DNA from: Sclerotiophoma versabilis
Lineage: Eukaryota > Ascomycota > Dothideomycetes > Pleosporales > Didymellaceae
Assembly: GCA_012274445.1 (NCBI GenBank)
Contig: JAAROD010000080.1
Span: forward strand, 1,736,001-1,800,000
Reading direction: 5' to 3'
Length of the DNA: 64,000 nucleotides
Below, piece by piece: positions 55,673 to 64,000 of the stretch. Within the stretch, counting starts at the first letter, position 1. Each line of letters opens with the position of its first letter. The notes under the pieces were generated by a model. That model saw nothing but the letters and a program-made list of their open reading frames with translations, made no database searches and had not been told where the DNA came from. A program made the position numbers and the translations under genes.

Positions 55673-56368
55673 ATGCCTATCTACGACAGCACCGTCCTCT
55701 CCGACAACGCGTACAATATGCACCTCCTCTCCCAATTCGGCACCACACACTCAACTACAAGCCTTCACATCCTTCCTCCAGCGTCCGAGTCCTACAAACC
55801 AGAGTTCTTGGCCGTCGACCCAAACAACAGGATCCCTGTTCTCACACTCCGTAACGGGATCACCCTCACAGAATTCAACGCATCTCCTACCTCGCATAAG
55901 GCATGCCATATCTTCTAGACGGTAGATCAGAGCATGCGCAGGTACTACAATGGATAGTTTTTCAGCAATTTTCACATGAGCCGTATGTGGTACGTTCGCC
56001 ACCAATGGAGGCTGTCTATACCAGACGTGTTCAAACTCGACGCTGCTTGCCTAGGCGAATTGGAAGTTCAGAACCTCCTCACGGCTTCTCCAACCTCGGC
56101 GAAGCTCAAGTCTAGCAGATGCGAGATGCGAGATGTGGGACAGTCTGCAATCGATATCACGGAGACGCATCTGAATCAAGAAAGGAGGGAGTGGTTCATC
56201 GGTGAGGAATACAGTACCGCGGATATTGCGCTCTTTGCCTACACCCAGCATGCGGAGATTTTCGGCTGAAAACTCGGCCAGCATGTGAGGAGGTGGTTGA
56301 AAGCGGTAGAAAGCACGAAGGGGTGGGTTCGCATTGGTAAAGATCCTACGGAAACGAACCCTTTCTGA
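55673..56368 (+). pseudogene. Glutathione S-transferase pseudogene
   Basis: Complete but disabled GST. It begins MPIYDSTVLSDNAYNMHLLS with the thioredoxin-like domain (VDPNNRIPVLTLRNGITLTE). Near 55880 the frame shifts by one base; in the new frame the expected YLA-(stop)-GMPYLLDG follows with TAA at 55897-55899, then HAQVLQWIVFQQFSHEPYV. A second shift between about 55985 and 56000 restores RHQWRLSIPDVFKLDAACLG and, in the C-terminal domain, EWFIGEEYSTADIALFAYTQ. A TGA at 56267-56269 precedes VRRWLKAVESTKGWVRI, which ends at a TGA at 56366. At least four lesions make it non-functional. It is a different GST branch from the gene at 63540. Confidence 0.8.
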
Positions 56369-57103
56369 TGGTACGCATGGCGCCTGGACCTGCTTGAAGA
56401 GGAAAGGAATGGTATTTCTGCGACGGCCCCACCCACAGCGTAGATTTGGACTTCCTTGTTTACATGCTTGGCTCGCCTGCTTTTTGATTGTTGCGAAGTT
56501 TGAGATTCTAGGTCGGGCGTTCGAGTATAAAAAGTGGCGCCTGTGGTGGATCTGTCAGAGCAACTTGAAACATATCTTGCTCAGGCGCTCCACCTTTTTT
56601 TAAGCTGCTCTTCCCGTGCCGCTGACCATACTTTCCGTGTGCTCTATCCGCTTCCGTGTGCTCTATCCGTTTCCGCGCTACCGTCCACTGGTGTTCAGCG
56701 GTCTTGTATCCACATGTGTTTAATTAAGACAGCCCCTGAAACCGAGCTGGTGATCATCTGCATTGTCAGTGTCACAGTGACCAAGCTGCAACATTGAGGT
56801 GTTCTAGAAGGGTGTTTCGGGAGCAAATCAGCGGTACTTGTACTACGCACCGGAGGTGTTGAACTCGAAGGTAAGTGGCTCGCCCCTGAAAGAGGCTATC
56901 AAGTGGTATCATTTGCGCTACATTCCCCCCAAAAACTCGCTTTTCGGAATTGGTATCTCAAACATTAGAACATTGCTCATCCAATCATGCAGCTGTCCTC
57001 GAACATGCGTGGCGTTGCTCTCAAGTTGTGTATGCACATCGTCATCAATACGTATCACACACCCCTGCTTCCTTTTCGCCTGTAGTACCCGAGGCGACCG
57101 AGC
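56369..57103. other. Intergenic between GST pseudogene and xlnR
   Basis: About 735 bp; no coding signal. It contains the xlnR 3' region and a short near-duplicate (gtgctctatccgcttcc / gtgctctatccgtttcc at about 56639-56673). Confidence 0.45.
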
Positions 57104-59758
57104 TCAGATTGCAAGACCGTTGCCTAGGCTGGTCCATCGGTACAGCGATAGTACTTCTCGGCGTTTCGCAGGGGTCATCTCTCGTGCGTGTCCGTGGCCC
57201 TTGATCTGTGTCAAGGTTGAGATCATAACTTTTCGGAAATTTCTCTGAAACTTGGGTCAGTATGCGATGCGGTGATTGAACGGACCAATCGACTGACCTG
57301 ATACTCTGTGTTCAGTGTGACCACCGCAGCTTCATGTGCTCGAACAATAATCTCGCAAGCTCGGATCACTCCATCATTCGTTTCGGTAGATAATTTGTCT
57401 GCGAGCAAGAGAAGAATGAGGCTCCCTTGCAACAAGTACTGTAGTAGTGTCAGAATTGTTACATCTTTGTGAGGCAGTAGGTTCATACCATGCCAAAGAG
57501 GTATGGCATATACGAAAGGTCGGGGTCAAGGTCTAGTATCTCCTCAACTGCGTGTGCGGCCGATATGGCGTTCGATGCCGCAGCAAGGAAAGATGGTGAG
57601 CAGATCCACATATTGTCGTCTTCGAGCAGTGCGACAGGATCCCACTTTCCATGCAGAAGAATATGCAGAACGTGCATGATGTGCGTTCCGTAGGCGGCGA
57701 TCTTTCGTGTCTGATGAATCCATTCCATGCGTACGGCGTCGGGTGTACTGTTCGCTTGGTTTACATCGTCGTTCTGTCCACAGCCATGTTGAGCCTTGAA
57801 TTCTTCGATACTGTATGCGTAGCTTTCGAGTTGTCGTGTGATCTCTGCTTCATGAAGCTCCCAAGATGTTCTTTGTCCGAACCTGGGGTGATTCTTTTGC
57901 GCATTCAGGTCCACGATGTCGCCCAATATTGTCATGAGCGGCAGGAAAAAACCAAAGACATCGTGAGATATGCACTGGAAGTTGAGTCCCTTGCTTCTCG
58001 GTCCCTGGTGACCTGTATAGAACTCGCCGGCTTGCCACACTGTGTCCGGAACAGGCTGGAAGAGATCCTCACACTCGTTGTCAAGTTTGGCCAAAGGTCG
58101 GTTGTAGCAGAGTGCCAGGTGGCGATCGATCATGTACAAGAGCCACCATAGTCTTCGCCTTTCCTCTTTCATCTCTTCAACAAGAGCTGCAGCCGGTGTG
58201 CCTACGTCAATATCGCCGTTCTCATTCGTATGCCCACTGCGTTCTTTTGCGGGATCCATTGGTAACTCTCTACCCAACTTGAGCTCTCGTGTAAGCGACC
58301 ATGCTGCGTTCCACCATCGAAGCGATGCTGCCTTATACTCGCTTGCCGAAGTCACCACTCCCAAGTTGAGATACGTCGCTACATCGTCAAGACTGCTGGT
58401 AGGTGGCATGGCGCCATCCATGCGTCCGTCGTATCGTCCTATTGTTCGTTCCATGCTGAATTGATCATGTGCTGCTGAGGTGACTCCGCCACGACCAGGA
58501 GTAAAGCCATGTGAGGAAGGAGAATGAACCAAAGGTTTGAGAAGATCAACCGTTAGCTTCCAGAGCTTCTGGCATATGATCGCTCTTGCTGATGGTGAAG
58601 CAGTCAGGTAGGTAGCCTCGCTCGTCTGCGCAGCGACCCAAAGTATGCTGGCAAGCAAAGCAGGACTGCACTTCCTTGGCTTGTGCTGACGCAAAAAGGA
58701 TCTTTTTCTGAAAACAGCTGCTAGGATGTATGGCGATACTGGTTCCATAAATACTGACGAGGAGCTCTGAAAGTAGTATTCGAGAAGGTCGCAAGCAGTC
58801 GAGATACTCATGATAGCACCTAGGTGTGGGAAAAGGGGCTTCAGAACTGGATACCTGCAAGTTGTCACGCCAGCTTGTGATGAGTTGATGCTTACTCCGG
58901 ATTGCGGCGAGCCGGTATCTGCTGAACCATAACTTTGCGGTGGTGATGACTGTCGAGGTGCTTGGAAGGGAATCGGGTACCCTACGTTGGCATATTCTGC
59001 TGTCATTGGGGTCAGTCCATTCATAGCGTACATGAGCTCTTCGTTGCGTGGGAGCTCGGCTTGCATGGAGCCTAGCAGCAGCGGATCAATCATCATATGT
59101 GTCACTGGCGGGTTGAAGGGAGCGCCTGTTCAAACTATCAGTATGGTTCACGAAGTTCTGCTGTGTCTGAAAGTACCAGGATTAAAGCTTTGCCATTCTC
59201 CAGGAGGAGGGTTGTGGAGACTGTCCTTGCCGCCGGCAACGAAGTGTTGCGTTACTGGCGTTGGTTCGGATTGCGACCAGCGTTCATCTTCAATCTCAGT
59301 CACGACGGCAGGCCTCTCGAAGAGGCTATTCGACGCAACTTGAAGCTCGTTTGGTGTCTGTGGACTGCGTGATGTAGCTGCCTCTGCTTCTCTTTGTTTC
59401 TGGATGTGCCTTGGGACCTGAGTCAGTCAGTACCGCGGGTCAACGCCTGGCAAAGAACGTGCCAACCTTTCCACGACGTTTCTTCTCTCTGTTGTACTGG
59501 CAGACATATTCGAGTTCTAGAAGCTGTCAGGCTGACTCTAAACAAAGGCGGTCCACAAAGTACCTATACACCTGGAACATGGCGAATGTCCTACACGAGC
59601 GGCACAGTCAGCTTTGGTCTTTCGTGAGATGTGACCCGGTTACCATTGCAACGAGTACGCATGCGGTGGCAATGATCGCATGCTCTGCTAACCCTTCTCT
59701 TAACAGCCGCGGAACTTCTACGTTCTATCTTGGGGATCTCAAGTGCCGCAGGCTCCAT
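57104..59758 (-). CDS. xlnR: Xylanolytic transcriptional activator XlnR/Xlr1
   Basis: Zn2Cys6 activator of xylanase and hemicellulase genes, 783 aa (Aspergillus XlnR is somewhat longer). Model complement(join(57104..57244,57298..57438,57489..59125,59177..59417,59467..59516,59564..59590,59644..59758)). The zinc cluster CDHCHRMRTRCNGHSPCSRC...C (Cys 27, 30, 37, 43, 46, 53) is split across three exons, including a 27-nt one, and ends with the basic REKKRRGK. The central domain has YPVLKPLFPHLG, FRKRSFLRQHKPRKCSPALL, VAAQTSEATYL, ASEYKAASLRWWNAAWSLTR and RRRLWWLLYMIDRHLALCYN. The last two exons, YLLQGSLILLLLADKLSTE to NTEYQ and RNFRKVM to REVLSLYRWTS-GLAI, match the XlnR C-terminus. An XlnR-type GGCTAAA box lies upstream (60099-60105). 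Confidence 0.93.
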
Positions 59759-62700
59759 TGTAGCTATGTCAACCGGTGGAACGTAGATTTGATAAGAAGT
59801 AAGGGAGCAACAGTCTGGGGAAAGACCGGTCGTGCGATGGTAGAAAGCATATGTGGGCCTTCGTCCAGAGGTCTGCCGAGGAGCCTCTCCGAATATGGAC
59901 GCTAGAAAGAGGCCGTGCTTCGAAGGCCAGTGTCACCTGCGCTTTGATAATTCCATGCGTTCAACAAGCGATGTCAGCCTACGCGCGAAAACGCGGCAGG
60001 CGTCACCACTAATTCCAGTAGTGTCTTCACAGGACGTGGCTCGTCAATCCTGGGGCATTCGTTGTCGGCCCAAGTCAGGATCAATTTCATCCGGTCTATT
60101 TAGCCTAAACTCCAAGAGCCCCGCAAGACAAAGCACGTTCGGCTAGTGCCACCTCCCGCTGTCGCTTCCACCTTAACTTGCCACTGCGTGCCTGGCTGCA
60201 CCCCAGGTTATGGCTTCCACATCATCATTATCGCAACAATTTTAACATTCGCCTTGTCCTTCCTTTGACCCGGGGTCTTGGTCACAAGCCTGGCGGTGAG
60301 TTGCGCTAGGTCGTGCAGTCGCCCCCCCCTGAAACTGCCCTTTCCCGTTTTTACGTTCCAGAAACGCTCACCTACCGAAGTGGCAGACGTCAGGGCGTTA
60401 GAGTAATGTAGCCTATGAAACGAAATTCACCAAACGATCGTTCCTGGCACTATACAATGAACACCCACGTCTCTGGCCAATCATGCACTCAACAAGCCGC
60501 TCTAACGTTCGAGAACGAGGAAGTATCTCCGTCCTGGAGCACCTCCACTTCAGCAGCTATCCCTCAAAAGCTGGTCCATGAGGATACACTTGTCAAGTCC
60601 TGTTGTATGCAGCCACTATGTAGAGAGGTGCGACGCACGCCTTCCCGCTCTACCGATCCGCAATGCTTACTTGGACACCAACACACAGTCGCCCTGGCGC
60701 CAACGCTCGAGTGTTGCAATCAGAGGGAAATAGACATAAGAACGCGCAACCTAATCGTCTTCTATCTCTGAACAGTGACGTCAGGTTCTCCGTCTGCACG
60801 GCTGCCACTCCTTGAGAGAAAGCTCTATAATGGTGCATTATTCCATGCTCCTTCGTGCCTACAACCTTACAACTAGCAGCCGGAAGCATATACCCGCATC
60901 CCTGGATCTGTGTAAGGCCCACCCCTCAGGCGTGAGCCGCGACTGGGCGGGTTCTTCCATTGAATCCCAAGTGAAACTTTCCGTAGCAGGGGCATGCATC
61001 CGTCACTCCATGCTCTGATCGGCGCGCCACTCTTTGATATGCGGATTGCATCTCATCAACAAAATCTTAAGACGTCGCATATATGCAATCAAAAGCGCAT
61101 TGACTGCACCGGCGGGCCGTGAATGGGTTCGTGCTATGTTGTCCTCAAACCTGGAACAGTCACTATGTGGATCTTAAGGGGCCAAGGTAAAGCTGCTGTA
61201 GAATCTCTGCAAGCCTCGAGCACGAGGTCATGCACGGCTAACATGCATACTGCCTCTTCCCACATTCGACCAACGAGCATACAGGGGGGGGCCTTATTCG
61301 GCCTCATGAATAAAGGACCTAAACATGCAATAACAAAAACTTGCCATAATGTCAAAATTTGACAAGAAAGTTCTGGGCTCTTCAAATTTGCTGATGCTAG
61401 AGTATTGACAAGTTCTGCAGGCAGATAGCATTACCGTTGTGATTGCGTAGAAACCCTATGGGGAACCCTACGGGACAAGGGCTAGGGCGGCCGGATGCAT
61501 GAGATGCAGTACCGACCGAAATCTCCACGTTTCCTCTTGCAGACTGATGCACCTCAGATGCAGGAGATACGGCCCGGGGCTCTTGCATTGGTCGGTTTGC
61601 TACACCTCCCTTGCAATTGACATAGCGACAGGCTTGCAGGGTTCAAGATCGGTCTGTGTCATCACACGGATCTAGGAAAACGATCTTGATTTGGACAAGC
61701 GAGCGCGGATATCTGTCTACATATGGTTAGATTTAGGTATATCGCGGTCTGCGAAAGCTCCCCACCGCTGATCTATTAGTCCCCACAAACGCTAGAATGT
61801 GGCTCTTCCATTCAACTCACCATCAAGATGCATTACATTTCCTCACGTGCGGTGGGGCTAACGCTGCCCCAACCACCTGCATTGCCTGTCTCATCGGATC
61901 TCCGCAGCTTCCACTCTTCTCCTGGGTTGCATGTTCAGCAGGTCATGATGCGAAGCGCATTCTGCAGCCACCAATCTACTGGCGCTTCGCAGCGCGTAAT
62001 CCAGTTCTCGGTAGCAGCGAGATTGCACCTGCATTTATCTGTGCCTGGTACCTGACGACCTAAAGGCTGCAATCAAGGTGGGGCGACACCAGCGACTTGC
62101 AATTAGAGTACCGGTACATAAAAGGAAGGAACATCCACCTCAGTCGCCCCAGCAACTATAGCGCATGGCTGTTCTGGAATAAGACAAATATACCAGGTAG
62201 GTTGATTCGGCTCAGCGGATGTATCCTAGACTGTGCTCGTGGTCCACACGGCGCTTCGAACACGCCTTGTATTGATCTGTTATACCCTGCTCCGCCTAGG
62301 GGAGATCACGTACTCGCCCAGCGCAGAGGATGCCGTTAACATTGAGCTTCTTGGTACGGGAGTGGCTGCGAATCGCTTCTACGCTGGGCGTCGCGGATCT
62401 GAGTTCACCTCGATGGGTAACGGCTAGAGACTTGGAAGCGAAAACTAGACGAGCCGGAACGCCGCCAATCGTAACGGTAGACGCCGTTTTTGGCTGCCCG
62501 AGACAGTGCACTCCGCTTTTCGTCGTATATCTGCAGGGAAGAGGGCTATACTGCAGCTGTTAAGACTCATGTGATACTCTGAAAAGTTGAGATTCTGATG
62601 AGGGATATCTCCATACCGCCATAAAGGGGTGTCGAATCAGTGCTGACGATGCATTAGATCCCGTTAGTCATAAGCTGCAGGCGCATTTGACCCACAATAG

Positions 62701-63539
62701 CTTGACGTTCACACAGCAACATTGATGCGGTCACTAGCGACCGCTGTCGAACTCAACAAGATCATAGATTATCTAGCAGAACGCCGACTCTAAATTGAGC
62801 TCCGTGTGGGAGGGGAGTACCAAATCACAATTTGCCACAAAGACTAGTGATGCGCTCCAAGGTTCACCACGTTGTGACCACGAAAGAATCCGACAGGGCC
62901 TGACACTGTGGCTGCAGTCAACCTCGAACAACTTTCATTGGCTGGAACTTACTCCGAAACTGAACATTCTCGAATGTCTCAGAGAAGTGAGAGCGAGCGC
63001 GCCAGGCCGGAGTAGGTACCGACAGCACCTAGCTGGACATGAGTTTCATCACCATCTGTATAACCAAATGAGCTTCTAGTCACACATCGAACCATGTGGT
63101 CGGGTTCTAGAATGAATCGTAGAAGGTAAGTTCGGCTGTACTCAACATCAGACGCCCGACCCCAAAGATCAGGACCCGGTTTTCGCATCATTCCCGGCGT
63201 GCGCGATGCCCTCACTGGAGCAGATCAGCATTGCATACCGAATATCTGGGGTACGGTACGGATCGCAGTGCCCGTATGATCAACACTTAGGGCGACGCTC
63301 ATTCGTTGTTGAATCGGATTTGGATTCAAAGAATCTACAGTCTGGTAGTGCCTTTGGTCAGCGAGGACAATACTCCATCGACCAAGCTGATTCCCTCACT
63401 GCGTCGTCAACAACTGTGCACAGGTACTAAGTAGTTATGGCCTCTTACCAGCACTCTCATGAATATCTCTACATAGATCAGAGTCATGATCGCAACTCCA
63501 GTGTCCCCACCGAGTCCGTTCAGCCCTGAGATGTAGCAC
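59759..63539. other. Gene-free interval of 3.8 kb including the xlnR promoter
   Basis: The first kilobase is the xlnR upstream region. It contains TTTAGCC (GGCTAAA on the other strand) at 60099-60105 and CreA-like hexamers (CTGGGG near 59815 and 60050, CCGGGG near 60269). The hexamers are degenerate and near chance density. Beyond about 60.8 kb only short, unrecognised frames occur on both strands. Confidence 0.45.
60099..60105 (-). promoter_or_regulatory. XlnR-type binding site GGCTAAA upstream of xlnR
   Basis: Exact match to the published XlnR consensus core, about 340 bp upstream of the xlnR start codon and in the same orientation as the gene. A 7-mer is expected about 8 times by chance in 64 kb counting both strands (others lie near 14335 and 44757), so autoregulation is only a suggestion. 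Confidence 0.35.
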
Positions 63540-64000
63540 TTACTTGCTAGCTTTCTCGGCGTCTGCCTTCATGCCAGCCTGCACCCACTTGCGAGCCTCT
63601 GCGGCGTGCTGCTCCATCTTGGCCTTGTCCCTGAGCAGTTCCTTAATCGTGTGCTGGTCGGGCACGTGACGTCCTTTCTCAACGCCGGATCGCTCGGCCA
63701 TGCGCTCCTCCCACGCCTTGAGATTTGGGTAATCTTCGATCTCAACGCCCGCCCAGCCTGCTGCTGCGATCCAGCCCCAGTGCGAGATGTCTGGGAGGTG
63801 TAAGTGTGGATTCAGGAGACGTTGCGGCGAAGTGACGTTGAGGTCCAGGAGCAGCACGTGTAGAGGCCAGAATCAGCCAGGGTACTCACCAGCGATGGTG
63901 CATTTCTCGCCCGTAAGGTAAGGTCGCTTATCAGATGCCAGATGCTTGTCGAGGACAGAGTAAAGGCGGCGTGTCTCATTCGTGTATCGATTGACTCCAT
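63540..64000 (-). CDS. Glutathione S-transferase, 3' part (5' end outside window)
   Basis: C-terminal domain of a GST of the fungal Ure2-like/theta-related group, conjugating glutathione to electrophiles or acting as a peroxidase. Model complement(join(63540..63790,63890..>64000)). The upstream exon encodes VNRYTNETRRLYSVLDKHLA, then RPYLTGEKCTIA, and joins in phase across a 99-bp intron to DISHWGWIAAAGWAGVEIED, with YPNLKAWEERM and a lysine-rich tail ending EKASK. The TIADISHWGW stretch is the N-capping region of helix 6 typical of GST C-domains. The thioredoxin-like half and the start lie beyond the window. Confidence 0.88.

Noticed and set aside
58855..58895. Possible 41-nt intron (gtaagc...ttgcag) in xlnR exon 5
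   Set aside because: Its removal would shift the frame away from the conserved YPVLKPLFPHLG; read-through keeps the XlnR frame.
1..64000. tRNA, rRNA or CRISPR array
   Set aside because: No T-loop/acceptor pattern, rRNA segment or regularly spaced repeat set was recognised; simple repeats present are microsatellites.

Overview
The window reads as nuclear DNA of a filamentous ascomycete, most likely a Dothideomycete (Pleosporales-like) plant-associated mould. Genes are broken by short GT-AG introns (mostly 41-140 bp). The gene set is fungal: Zn2Cys6 regulators, a microsomal P450, a rhodopsin-domain membrane protein, an XlnR homologue and the D-galacturonate pair gar2/lga1. There are no operons, no CRISPR and no tRNA or rRNA that I could see. 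All gene models were rebuilt by hand from reading frames, splice signals and remembered family patterns; no search was run.

Layout. 0-4 kb: 3' part of the RNA helicase DBP8, an FMN-binding split-barrel protein and a cytochrome P450. 4-14 kb: long gene-poor stretches around an unrecognised 350-aa protein and the GID/Vid24 substrate receptor. 14.8-16.2 kb: a rhodopsin-domain gene that looks dead (stop codon plus lost splice acceptor). 17-24 kb: housekeeping block with a DUF7726-like protein, a Mim2-like import protein, eIF2-beta, an AIM24-domain protein and a four-repeat SMP/LEA-like protein. 24.2-25.9 kb: AT-rich gene-free island.

25.9-37.2 kb: metabolic block. An aldo-keto reductase and an NAD(P)-binding epimerase-like protein are followed by a compact group in alternating orientation: Zn2Cys6 regulator, FMN-dependent 2-hydroxy-acid oxidase, DHDPS/KDG-aldolase-family enzyme and aldehyde dehydrogenase. 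Chemically these could act in series (hydroxy acid to keto acid, retro-aldol cleavage, aldehyde to acid). I regard this as the best candidate for an uncharacterised catabolic cluster.

38-48 kb: SDH assembly factor 2 (three exons), then one intact C2H2 zinc-finger gene and two decayed relatives on the same strand. 51.6-55.2 kb: divergent gar2-type D-galacturonate reductase and lga1 aldolase, steps 1 and 3 of fungal pectin-sugar catabolism. 55.7-56.4 kb: a glutathione S-transferase pseudogene. 57.1-59.8 kb: an xlnR homologue with seven exons, two of them tiny and both inside the DNA-binding domain. 63.5-64 kb: the 3' part of a second glutathione S-transferase. Long gene-free intervals separate these blocks.
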